A DNA stretch of 64,000 nucleotides from Exilispira sp964581895. GTDB taxonomy: Bacteria; Spirochaetota; JAAYUW01. Under the pieces are notes generated by a model. The model was not told where the DNA came from. It made no database searches and saw nothing but the letters and a program-made list of their open reading frames with translations. How positions within the stretch are numbered: the stretch's first letter is position 1; each line of letters begins with the position of its first letter. Below are positions 8,345-16,423 of the stretch, one piece after another. A program made the translations under genes and the position numbers. The DNA lies in contig CAZOPR010000001.1 of NCBI GenBank assembly GCA_964581895.1, positions 1 to 64,000 on the forward strand. The letters are read 5' to 3'.

Positions 8345-8740
8345 ATGGAAAGATTGATAATACAATCTTCTAAAAGGATTGAACTTATTGATATCACTTC
8401 AAGAATAATGGAAAAGATTAATGGTAAGATAAAAGATGGAGTAGTAATTTGCTATAATCCTCATACCACAGCAGGTCTTTTAATAAATGAACACGCCGAT
8501 ATAGATGTAGCATTTGATATTGAAAATTTTCTTTCAAAAATTGTCCCTCATAATAACAATTTTGCACATAGTGAAGGGAATTCCGATGCTCATATTAAAT
8601 CGGTCTTGACAGGCAATAGTCTTTCTCTTATATTAGAAAATGGCAGAATTCAACTTGGAAGATGGCAGGGAATATTTTTTGCTGAATATGACGGACCAAG
8701 AACAAGAGAGATTTGGATAAAGATTTTGAAAGAGAATTAG
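8345..8740 (+). CDS. YjbQ/UPF0047 family protein
   Basis: At 131 residues this is full length for the family. Diagnostic features are HTTAGLLINEHAD, the metal-binding segment VPHNNNFAHSEGNSDAHIKS, and the end LGRWQGIFFAEYDGPR. Family members show thiamine-phosphate-synthase-like side activity in E. coli, and the physiological role is unsettled. AAGG lies 10 bases before the ATG. It sits 51 bases after ctpA and 32 before the glycosyltransferase, so co-transcription is likely. Confidence 0.93.
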   Translation: MERLIIQSSKRIELIDITSRIMEKINGKIKDGVVICYNPHTTAGLLINEHADIDVAFDIENFLSKIVPHNNNFAHSEGNSDAHIKSVLTGNSLSLILENGRIQLGRWQGIFFAEYDGPRTREIWIKILKEN

Positions 8741-8772
8741 CTAATTTTAGCGAAAATAAGAAGAAATGATTA

Positions 8773-10188
8773 ATGAATTTTATAAGAAAACTAGAGTCAT
8801 TTTTCAGGAAAAAAGGGAAAGTTTCAGTTATTATACCAGCATTAAATGAAGAACAGAGTATTGGAAAGGTAGTTGACCTTGTCAAAAAAAGTAAATTTAC
8901 AGATGAAATCATTGTAATTGATGATAATTCTGAAGATAATACAGTAGAAGAGGCAAAAAAGCATGGTGCAAAAGTTTACATAAGTGCAGTTAGAGGCAAA
9001 GGTTATTCAATGAAAGAAGGTTTACACTATGCTAAAAATAACATAATTGTTTATCTTGATGGCGATATTGGAAACTATGAAGAAGATATAGTTGAAAAGT
9101 TAGCTTATCCAATTTTATATGAAGAATATGACTTCGTAAAGTCCACTTTTGATAGAGAAGCTGGAAGAGTAACTGAACTTGTAGCAAAACCATTACTTGG
9201 AATATTATTTCCAGATCTTTTAATTTTTTCCCAACCACTTTCAGGCATGATTGCTGGGAAAAAAGAAGTTTTTCAAAAGGTGAATTTCGAAAATGATTAT
9301 GGAGTTGATATAGGTATACTTATAGATGTATTTAATATTCAAGCCAGAATAAAGGAAGTTCATATTGGTAAAATAGAAAACAAATCAAAACCATGGCAGC
9401 AACTTGGTAAAATGTCGTCTGAGGTCGCAAAAGCTATATTAAAAAGAGCAGCAGATAGAAAACTTCTTGATTTTGATGGGCTTCAATCTATTAATGTTAT
9501 TCAAAATGAGATGCTTTCCACTATTCAAAATTCACTATTAAACTTAAAAAAAATGATTATTTTTAATTTAAGTATTGTTGTAGCAGAAAAAGATATTTTA
9601 AGGGAATTTTTTGTTAAAAAAAATCTTGTTAATGATTATATTGAAATAATAACAAAATATAATGATTACACTATACAAAAAAAATTAATTGCAAAGTTAT
9701 TTTCTAACATAAATAAAGATGAACTAATAAGTTTCATAGAATATATAAATATTTCAGAAGATTTTAAGTATACTATTAAAGAACTAAAGGCAAGAGGCTA
9801 TTTAACTGGAATAGTAAGTAATTCTTTTGATATAATTACTGAAACTATTAGAAAAAAATTAGGGATGGATTTTTCTCTTTCAAATCAGCTTGGAATATCT
9901 GATAGCATTTTTTCTGGCGAAGTACTTATTCCTTCTTATTTCGTAAATTCTACAAAATCTTTATGCAATCATCCAGTATGTAAATCAAACGGAATTATTT
10001 ATCTTTCTGAGAAATTTGGCATAAAAATGCAGGATATAATATATGTTGGAGATTCAAACGAAGATGTCTGCCCTATAAAAATAAGTGGAGTAGGTATAGC
10101 ATATAAACCACAGATTGGCTTACTTTCAAGTATTTCTGATGAAGTAATAAAATCAAATATAAAAGAAATCTTAAAGTATGCTAAATGA
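8773..10188 (+). CDS. GpgS-like glycosyltransferase fused to a degenerate HAD domain
   Basis: In this 471-residue protein residues 15-235 are a GT-A glycosyltransferase like glucosyl-3-phosphoglycerate synthase (GT81): VSVIIPALNEEQSI, VIDDNSEDNT, the metal-binding DGD (96-98), GRVTELVAKPLL, QPLSGMIAGKK and YGVDIGILID. That suggests making a phosphorylated compatible-solute precursor from an NDP-sugar and 3-phosphoglycerate. Residues 260-471 are HAD-like: motif II GIVSNS (S349), motif III K404 and motif IV GDSNED (426-431). Motif I, however, reads IIFNLSIV, with N265 and S267 replacing both essential aspartates of DxDxT. The phosphatase half therefore looks inactive. A mannosyl analogue cannot be excluded. 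Confidence 0.8.
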   Translation: MNFIRKLESFFRKKGKVSVIIPALNEEQSIGKVVDLVKKSKFTDEIIVIDDNSEDNTVEEAKKHGAKVYISAVRGKGYSMKEGLHYAKNNIIVYLDGDIGNYEEDIVEKLAYPILYEEYDFVKSTFDREAGRVTELVAKPLLGILFPDLLIFSQPLSGMIAGKKEVFQKVNFENDYGVDIGILIDVFNIQARIKEVHIGKIENKSKPWQQLGKMSSEVAKAILKRAADRKLLDFDGLQSINVIQNEMLSTIQNSLLNLKKMIIFNLSIVVAEKDILREFFVKKNLVNDYIEIITKYNDYTIQKKLIAKLFSNINKDELISFIEYINISEDFKYTIKELKARGYLTGIVSNSFDIITETIRKKLGMDFSLSNQLGISDSIFSGEVLIPSYFVNSTKSLCNHPVCKSNGIIYLSEKFGIKMQDIIYVGDSNEDVCPIKISGVGIAYKPQIGLLSSISDEVIKSNIKEILKYAK

Positions 10189-10574
10189 ATTTTTGTAAAT
10201 TTTTTATGGTGTAAGTTTTATTGAATAAAGATTTTATTTAATATAGAAATTTTAAGAAGTTGACGAATTTTTTTATTTTTCATATATTTATATTGATAGA
10301 TCTAATTTTATGGATTTATCTCAAATCTATTTATTTTTTAATTTTAAATTTTTATAATTTTTTTTTATTTTAATTTTAATGTTTAGATTTAGCTTTTAGT
10401 TTTTAATTTTTATTTTTAATAAATTTATATTTTTAAGTTTTATTCCTTTTTAAGTTTTTTATTTCTTTTGTTTTATAATTTATTTTCTAATTTTTTTATT
10501 TTTAGTTTTATTTTTTTTATTTTTAGTTTTATTTTTTTTATTTTTAGTTTTATTTAAAATTTTTGGAGGTATAA
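10189..10574. other. T-rich gene-free stretch with 21-bp repeats before trxB
   Basis: No coding sequence is supportable. On the + strand the region is overwhelmingly T with A. Its last part (10498-10555) is a 21-bp unit, ATTTTTAG followed by TTTTA and a T-run, repeated about 2.8 times without change. It leads into the GGAGG ribosome site of trxB. It may be a leader or a bent-DNA segment. Confidence 0.55.
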
Positions 10575-11489
10575 ATGTACGATTTAGTAATAATTGGTGG
10601 TGGTCCAGCTGGAATGAGCGCAGCTATCTATGGTTCCAGGTATGGATTATCTACATTAGTTCTTGAAAGAACCGCAGTTGGCGGGCAGATGAATCTAACA
10701 GCAACTATAGAAAATTATCCTGGTTTTGACGAACCAATTTCAGGCTATGTTCTTGGTTCAAAGATGCTGGCTCAGCTTAATCATCTTGGAGTTGAGGTTA
10801 AATATACAGAGGTGATAGAAGTTTCTTTAAAAGAAGACATAAAGAAAATAAAAACAGAAGATGGAATTATAGAGGCGAAAACTGTTATATTAGCAATGGG
10901 GGCAAGCCCTAAAAAGCTTGGAATAAATGGGGAAAATAAATTTTTAGGAAGAGGTGTTTCATATTGTGGTACTTGTGATGCTCCTTTATTTAAGGATAAA
11001 GTTGTAGCAGCAATAGGAGGCGGAGATACCGCATTAGAGGAATCTATTATTTTAGCTCAACATGCAAAAAAAGTCTATTTGGTTCATAGAAGAGATCAGT
11101 TCAGAGGACAAAAATTCCTTGTTGATAGAATAAAAGAAACAAAAAATATAGAGATCTTATATAATAATATTCCAAAAGAAATTTCAGGTACAAATTTAGT
11201 CGAATCAATTTTGCTTGAATCAACAGTTGATAAAAGCCAAAAAAGTTATGCAGTAAATGGAGTATTTGTATTTATAGGATATAAGCCAAACAATGATTTG
11301 ATAAAAGATCAGATAGAACTTGATGAAAATGGTTTTATAACTACTAAAAATAATGTTGAAACAAATATAAAAGGAGTTTATGCAGCTGGTGATATCATTT
11401 CAAAAACAATGAAACAGATCGTCCTTGCTGCTGCAGATGGTGCCTTTGCATCATTTTTAGCCTTTCAATATTTACAGAAATTAAAATAG
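10575..11489 (+). CDS. trxB: thioredoxin reductase
   Basis: A 304-residue FAD-dependent enzyme that passes electrons from NADPH to thioredoxin in the cytoplasm. GGGPAGMSAAIYG (residues 8-20) binds FAD, the redox-active CGTC of SYCGTCDAP lies near residue 133, GGGDTALEES binds NADPH, and YAAGDI near residue 275 is the second FAD contact. Length is normal for the low-molecular-weight class. GGAGG lies 6 bases before the ATG. A thioredoxin gene is encoded elsewhere in the window (30102-30428), which would complete the system. Confidence 0.95.
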   Translation: MYDLVIIGGGPAGMSAAIYGSRYGLSTLVLERTAVGGQMNLTATIENYPGFDEPISGYVLGSKMLAQLNHLGVEVKYTEVIEVSLKEDIKKIKTEDGIIEAKTVILAMGASPKKLGINGENKFLGRGVSYCGTCDAPLFKDKVVAAIGGGDTALEESIILAQHAKKVYLVHRRDQFRGQKFLVDRIKETKNIEILYNNIPKEISGTNLVESILLESTVDKSQKSYAVNGVFVFIGYKPNNDLIKDQIELDENGFITTKNNVETNIKGVYAAGDIISKTMKQIVLAAADGAFASFLAFQYLQKLK

Positions 11490-11504
11490 ATGACACAATA
11501 GAAT

Positions 11505-11609
11505 TATTAATAAAGCTTATAGAGTAAAATTATTAAATAAGATTATTAGATAAGGTTATCAAATAAGATTATTAAAATAAAATTATTAAATAAGATTCTT
11601 AAAATAAGA
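11505..11609 (+). repeat. degenerate short tandem repeat between convergent genes
   Basis: A unit close to ATTATTAAATAAG (13-15 bp) recurs about six or seven times with substitutions (for example ATTATTAGATAAGG, TTATCAAATAAG, ATTCTTAAAATAAG). It fills the gap between the ends of trxB and the convergent cyclase-like gene. No hairpin terminator stands out. Confidence 0.55.
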
Positions 11610-12239
11610 TTATATAGAATAGTTAATCTTAAAGGCTTTTTTTGCTCCAGGAGGGATTTCTTCTATTTCCATAAAATCAATATTTGTTAATTTATTTACT
11701 GTTTCCATAAAATTAAGAGTGCATAATATTTCTCTTTCTTTTGCGATATCTTCACCAAGTTTACTTGAAGCATTAACTTCTGCGCCAAATACATCGGTAT
11801 CCCCAATTTTTAAAATCTTTCCATAGCCAAGCCCGACACAAAGTAAAACTTTTTCTTCCGGGATTTTTTTTTGATTATATATAAAAGATTCTTTTTGCAT
11901 TTCTATAGCGCAACTTAGAGCTTTGAAAGGATTTCTAAATATTACAAGCATGCTATCTCCTTCCATTTTAACTAAGATTCCATCATGTTTGTCAATGATG
12001 GGAAGAAATAGCCTTTTTGATTCATATATTATTTGAAGAAAATGAATTATTCCAAATTTTTCCACCTCTCTGCTAAAGCCAGCAAGATCTGTAAACATAA
12101 TACTCCAATCTTCTCCAAACAGATCCCAAATTCTTTTATCAATGTCTTCTTTGTCTGCTCCATTTTCTAATCTTTTTTTTATCAAAAGCTCAAGTCTTTC
12201 CATTGAAGTATGAGAAATATGGGTAAAGTTATCTTCCAT
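11610..12239 (-). CDS. class III nucleotidyl cyclase-like protein
   Basis: A 209-residue soluble protein. A short helical N-terminus is followed by a cyclase homology domain from about residue 45: metal-binding aspartates in IMFTDLAGFS and KMEGDSMLVIF, then DVFGAEVNASSKLGE. In classical cyclases the last motif is GxxVNxAARL, with Asn and Arg stabilising the transition state. Here the Asn is kept but the Arg is replaced by Lys. It may make cAMP or cGMP, or be a binding-only relative. GGAGC precedes the ATG. It lies 27 bases after gltX in a leftward operon and has no fused sensor or receiver. Confidence 0.75.
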   Translation of the reverse strand: MEDNFTHISHTSMERLELLIKKRLENGADKEDIDKRIWDLFGEDWSIMFTDLAGFSREVEKFGIIHFLQIIYESKRLFLPIIDKHDGILVKMEGDSMLVIFRNPFKALSCAIEMQKESFIYNQKKIPEEKVLLCVGLGYGKILKIGDTDVFGAEVNASSKLGEDIAKEREILCTLNFMETVNKLTNIDFMEIEEIPPGAKKAFKINYSI

Positions 12240-12266
12240 TTAAAAGCTCCAAAATGTTTTTGAATT

Positions 12267-13697
12267 TTAAATTTGTTTTATGGCATTTTTCAATCTTTTA
12301 ATGGTTTCCTCTTTTCCTATGATGGATAAAGTCTCAAAAAGACCAGGAGAGAATCTACTTCCACAAACAGCAACACGAATTGGCATAAAACAATCTTTTA
12401 CTTTTAAACTTTCCTTTTCAATAAAAACCTTAAGACTATCTTCAAGTGCTTTTTCTGAAAACTCAGAATTTTCAAGAACAGGAAGAACTTTTTCCAGAAT
12501 TTCTTTTGATCTTTGTAAGTCTCTTCCTTTATCTATAAAATCATCTTTATTATAGTTTTGGGGAGCATTAAAAAAGAATTTACAGTAAGATATAATATCT
12601 GATAACTTAAAAATCCTATCCTGAATTTGTGGTAATATCTTTTTAATATACTGCTCTTCTTCGTTTGTAGGGTTCTGTTCAACAAAATTTGCCTTAACAA
12701 AGTAAGGAAGAGCCTTTTCATAAAACTCTTCTAATGATAGATTTCTTATATAATATCCATTGTACCAATCAAGTTTCTCATAAGAAAACACAGCTGAAGC
12801 TTTTGAAACCTTTGAAATGTCGAAAAGCTCAATAAGTTTTTGCATATCAAATATCTGAGTTTGATCGTCATAAGACCAACCTAAAAGTGCAAGATAATTT
12901 ATAACTGCTTCAGGTAGATAACCTGCTTCGATAAATTCACCAACTGAAGATGCACCATCTCTTTTTGATAGCTTTTTACCACTTTCACCTAAAACTACTG
13001 GAAGATGAACATAAACTGGAAGTTCATAGCCAAACATGTTAAAAAGGATAACATGGACTGGCATTGAAGAAATCCATTCTTCTCCTCTTGTGACATGCGT
13101 GATCTTCATATCATGGTCATCGACAACATGAGCCATATGATAGGTTGGGAAACCATCAGATTTTATTAAAACAATATCTTCCAGGGTAGAGTTATCAAAT
13201 CTAATTTCCCCTCTTAAAAGGTCATTACAAACTGTTTCCCCTTCAAGTGGAACTTTTAGTCTTATTACATAAGGATCACCATTTGCAAGATGTTCATCTA
13301 TCTCTTCTTTACTTAAGTTTCTGCATTTTCTATCATAACCAGAAGGAAGTTTATTTTGTTCTCTAAGTTTTCTAACTCTTTCAAGTCTTGATTCAGAGCA
13401 AAAACATCTATAAGCTTTTCCTTCTTCTAAAAGTTTGTTTGCAGCATTTTGATAAAGTTCCAATCTTTCAGATTGAAAAATCAAGTCTCCATCCCACTTA
13501 ATCCCAGCCCATAAAAGAGATTTTTTTATCCCTTCAACAGCCCCTTCGACATAGCGAGATCTATCGGTATCTTCAATCCTTAAAAAGAATTTACCATTAT
13601 TATGCTTTGCCCAAAGGTAAGAAAAAAGAGCAGATCTTAAACCGCCAATATGTAAATGTCCAGTAGGTGAAGGAGCAAATCTTGTTCTAATTTCCAT
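12267..13697 (-). CDS. gltX: glutamyl-tRNA synthetase
   Basis: A 476-residue class I aminoacyl-tRNA synthetase that charges tRNA-Glu (possibly also tRNA-Gln). The HIGH motif is SPTGHLHIGG (residues 10-19) and the KMSKS equivalent is KLSKRDG near residue 241. FLRIEDTDRSR and HVTRGEEWI are also typical. The C-terminal anticodon-binding domain is complete. GGGGG lies just upstream of the ATG. It is the fourth gene of a leftward run: two membrane proteins, ptsN-like, gltX, cyclase-like. Confidence 0.96.
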   Translation of the reverse strand: MEIRTRFAPSPTGHLHIGGLRSALFSYLWAKHNNGKFFLRIEDTDRSRYVEGAVEGIKKSLLWAGIKWDGDLIFQSERLELYQNAANKLLEEGKAYRCFCSESRLERVRKLREQNKLPSGYDRKCRNLSKEEIDEHLANGDPYVIRLKVPLEGETVCNDLLRGEIRFDNSTLEDIVLIKSDGFPTYHMAHVVDDHDMKITHVTRGEEWISSMPVHVILFNMFGYELPVYVHLPVVLGESGKKLSKRDGASSVGEFIEAGYLPEAVINYLALLGWSYDDQTQIFDMQKLIELFDISKVSKASAVFSYEKLDWYNGYYIRNLSLEEFYEKALPYFVKANFVEQNPTNEEEQYIKKILPQIQDRIFKLSDIISYCKFFFNAPQNYNKDDFIDKGRDLQRSKEILEKVLPVLENSEFSEKALEDSLKVFIEKESLKVKDCFMPIRVAVCGSRFSPGLFETLSIIGKEETIKRLKNAIKQI

Positions 13698-13768
13698 TAA
13701 AAACCCCCAGATGATAATATAGAATTTTAGAAAAATGATTTATTAAATTAAAAAAAAGAAAAAGCAAA

Positions 13769-14218
13769 TTAAATTTGAATCAAAGGATTTAAGATATCCA
13801 TAAGCTCATTAGCATTTTTACATTCAAGTATTTTTTTTCTCTGCGCCGGATTATGTAAAATTTCAGCAAATTTTGCTATGACTTTTAAGTATTTTAAGTT
13901 TTCACTTGTATGAGCACAGATGCAAATAAAGATAGAAACAGGTTTTTTATCGATAGAATGAAAATCTATTTCCTTTTTCAATGTGCCAACAATAATATAG
14001 AAGCCCTTGAATTTTTCAGAGAAAGCATGAGGGATTGCTATCCCTTCACCAATACCTGTAGTAAGCTGTTCTTCTCTATTTATAAGTAATTCGTTTATAT
14101 ATTCTTCTGAAACTTGGGAAAGATCAGACATCTTTTCACTTAAAAATCTTATAAGTTCAGATTTAGTTTCAACATCAACATTAATAAAAATATTGTTGTC
14201 GGTAAAAGTAGGGCTCAT
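13769..14218 (-). CDS. PTS EIIA (fructose/nitrogen-type) domain protein
   Basis: The frame is open for 199 codons. The ATG at 14218 (MSPTFTDNN) is preceded by AAGGAG and gives a 149-residue protein of standard EIIA-Ntr/Fru length, so it is taken as the start. The phosphorylatable histidine is H64 in GIGEGIAIPHA. A regulatory phosphocarrier role fits better than sugar uptake because no EIIB or EIIC is adjacent, though this is inference. It lies between the membrane-protein pair and gltX, and its open frame overlaps the end of the upstream gene only if the long start is used. Confidence 0.88.
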   Translation of the reverse strand: MSPTFTDNNIFINVDVETKSELIRFLSEKMSDLSQVSEEYINELLINREEQLTTGIGEGIAIPHAFSEKFKGFYIIVGTLKKEIDFHSIDKKPVSIFICICAHTSENLKYLKVIAKFAEILHNPAQRKKILECKNANELMDILNPLIQI

Positions 14219-14270
14219 GTATAAACTCCTTCTAAAAGAAGTATATAATATATTTTCAAAATTAAAAGTA

Positions 14271-15038
14271 TTAAAAATTTTCTTCAACCATAGAAAGTCC
14301 ACCGGTATTTTGCAAGTAAACTTTATATGTTGATTTTGAAAAAATTTTATGGTGTAAAGCAGAACCAACGATAGATCTTACACCATTTTTTCTGGCAAAA
14401 GCATTATCAGAAATACATTTAAAAATAAAGTTTGATAAAGAATTTACTTTTTTTTCGTTTAATCCAATAAATTTATCTGAATCTGCCGAAAGAAATTCTT
14501 TTAATTCATTTGAAGTTAAAAGTGCGATACCATTATCGTAGGAGATTGAATCAGAAAAAAGAATAGAAGGATACGCTATATTATTTGATCCATTTTCAAT
14601 AAACATATAATCAAAATTTAATACAACAAAATCGAGATAAAATTCGGTTCCTATAAGTTCATAACTTGATTTTTTAAATAATTTGCCTGTTAAAGAATAT
14701 AACTCAAGCATACAGTTAAAGTTATTTTCCGAAAAATCAGTAATAGAAATCTTTGCAAGAACTCTTTCCCTTGAAAGGTTCTTAACATATTTTTTCATTT
14801 CTACTAAAGTTAGATATTGATTTATAATGTTATAGATGTAGTAAACAAAATATAGAGCTATTACAATGAAAAAAACTACAACAATAGATTTTAAGAAGGT
14901 AAATAATATAAAGAAAAATTTTGAAATCTTTTTTTCTGGATGAAACTTAAAAAGAAACTGAAAAAATGTGTATAAGGTGCTTAAAAGGATAGATGCTGAT
15001 AGCAAAATTATAATGGTTTTAGAATCAACGCTTAACAA
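14271..15038 (-). CDS. membrane protein, paralogue of the upstream gene
   Basis: This 255-residue protein starts at a TTG preceded by GGGGGG and overlaps the end of the upstream gene by 14 bases, so translation is probably coupled. Two membrane segments lie at about 8-28 and 45-70, with a soluble domain of about 180 residues after them. LELYSLTG...GTEFYLDFVVLNF and the terminal NTGGLSMVEE parallel LKFYDLMG...GNQLFIDFYVINI and SKGGIEIVKR of the neighbour, so the two are diverged duplicates. No family is recognised. The soluble domain probably faces outside the cytoplasm. Confidence 0.72.
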   Translation of the reverse strand: MLSVDSKTIIILLSASILLSTLYTFFQFLFKFHPEKKISKFFFILFTFLKSIVVVFFIVIALYFVYYIYNIINQYLTLVEMKKYVKNLSRERVLAKISITDFSENNFNCMLELYSLTGKLFKKSSYELIGTEFYLDFVVLNFDYMFIENGSNNIAYPSILFSDSISYDNGIALLTSNELKEFLSADSDKFIGLNEKKVNSLSNFIFKCISDNAFARKNGVRSIVGSALHHKIFSKSTYKVYLQNTGGLSMVEENF

Positions 15039-15639
15039 TTTCTATCCCCCCTTTTGAAGTATGGCATACAAATTCATAAACAGCATTTGGGTCTATTTCG
15101 GAGATGTTGCTTAAAAGGTGAAGGGCATTCCCATTATAATTTGAAGAAAAGAAGGTAATGTTGCCACTTTTAATAGCTTGCCATATTGAAGAGATAAATT
15201 TGAGATAATTTTCATTCATGTTTTCAGCAGCATATATTTCTGGGAAAAGAATACCATCATAGTTTTTTTCATAAACATCAAAAATCTTTTTCCCCATAAC
15301 TGGTGGAATTTCATTCGAATAAATTAAATAAGGAAAAAAAAGGAAATTATCTTTTATATTTATTACATAAAAGTCAATGAATAGTTGATTTCCACTTATT
15401 TCATTATTAAAAGCAGCAACATTTGTTCCCATTAAATCATAAAATTTAAGTTGATAACTTATTTTAACTTCATCAATAAGAACTTTCATTTTCAAAGGAA
15501 CAAACTCATTTTTTAAGATAGTGATGGCTTTTTCGACATTTACTCTTGATTGCACCACAAAATTATAAGTTATCTTGAGTATAAAGCCAGCTATAATAAA
15601 AAGTATAATAATAGCTATTAACCAGAGATATTTTTTCAT
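15025..15639 (-). CDS. single-pass membrane protein, first of a paralogous pair
   Basis: The frame is open upstream to a TTG, but the ATG at 15639 (MKKYLWLIAI) gives a 204-residue protein with one N-terminal membrane segment (about 5-25) and an exported domain, and is preferred. Conserved blocks shared with the downstream gene are a strand pair near residues 60-100 and the C-terminal GGIE.V. The function is unknown. It is the first gene of the leftward operon that continues to ptsN-like, gltX and the cyclase-like gene, and is divergent from the ferritin-like gene. Confidence 0.68.
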   Translation of the reverse strand: MKKYLWLIAIIILFIIAGFILKITYNFVVQSRVNVEKAITILKNEFVPLKMKVLIDEVKISYQLKFYDLMGTNVAAFNNEISGNQLFIDFYVINIKDNFLFFPYLIYSNEIPPVMGKKIFDVYEKNYDGILFPEIYAAENMNENYLKFISSIWQAIKSGNITFFSSNYNGNALHLLSNISEIDPNAVYEFVCHTSKGGIEIVKR

Positions 15640-15713
15640 AAAATTCTTTATTAACCTTACGATTTTTACATATATAAGTAAATATAATTTAAGAAAAAAA
15701 AATTTCAATTGAC

Positions 15714-15742
15714 TTGATTATATAAATTAAATGAATTATAAT
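15714..15742 (+). promoter_or_regulatory. sigma-70-type promoter for the ferritin-like gene
   Basis: TTGATT (15714-15719), a 17-base spacer and a perfect TATAAT (15737-15742) lie 30 bases before the start codon. They are in the divergent gap, so the opposite promoter must be close by. Confidence 0.6.
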
Positions 15743-15771
15743 TTTATTAAAGATGATAAAAAGAGGTTTTT

Positions 15772-16269
15772 ATGGATATTAAAGAAGTTATAAAAACTGC
15801 AATGAGAAGTGAACTTGAGGGGAAGGAGTTATATAAAGCAATAGCTGAAAAAACTGATGATGAAAAAGCTAAAAGTATATTTTCTTCTATGTCTTTAGAA
15901 GAAGAATCGCATTTTCAGATTTTGCAGCAAATATTGAAACACCTTATAAAAAAAGAGGAATATAATATTGAAAATATTCAGAAAAAGGTTGATTTTGATA
16001 ATACCGATAGTCCTATATTTTCCAATGAATTTAAAAACAGAATAAAAGATAAGCATTATGAAATGTCCGCCTTATCCATTGCAATAAAGCTTGAATATGA
16101 TTCTTTCGAGTTTTATTCTAAGGCTGAAAAGGAAACAGAAGATAAGGGATTAAAACAATTTTTTCATTATCTATCTGAATGGGAAAAGACCCATTATGAT
16201 AATCTTAATAAGCAGATGAAATTTTTAGAAGATGATTATTTTGTTCAAAATCAGTTTGCTCCTTTTTAA
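15772..16269 (+). CDS. ferritin-like / rubrerythrin-type diiron protein
   Basis: A 165-residue four-helix protein. The diiron ligands are seen as E15 in MRSELEGKELY, EEESHF near residue 43, KLEYDSFEFY near residue 108 and EWEKTHYDNL near residue 138, the usual ExxH pairs of the rubrerythrin/ferritin-like fold. There is no rubredoxin CxxC domain. A role in peroxide reduction or iron handling is inferred from the family. It has its own promoter and is the first rightward gene of the cluster. Confidence 0.85.
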   Translation: MDIKEVIKTAMRSELEGKELYKAIAEKTDDEKAKSIFSSMSLEEESHFQILQQILKHLIKKEEYNIENIQKKVDFDNTDSPIFSNEFKNRIKDKHYEMSALSIAIKLEYDSFEFYSKAEKETEDKGLKQFFHYLSEWEKTHYDNLNKQMKFLEDDYFVQNQFAPF

Positions 16270-16423
16270 CTTTCTATGAAAGGAAGAAAATATTAAATAG
16301 TAAAATAAAAAAATTATAAACTTATATATAAAATTATAAATTTATAGTATAAACCTATATATATACTTATTTTTTGGCTACTTTTATTTGTTGATTACTT
16401 AAAATAAGTGTTAAGGAACCAAA

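Noticed and set aside
10300..10560. T-rich region as a CRISPR-like or satellite array
   Set aside because: Only the last three units are regular, spacers are absent, and the rest is low complexity.
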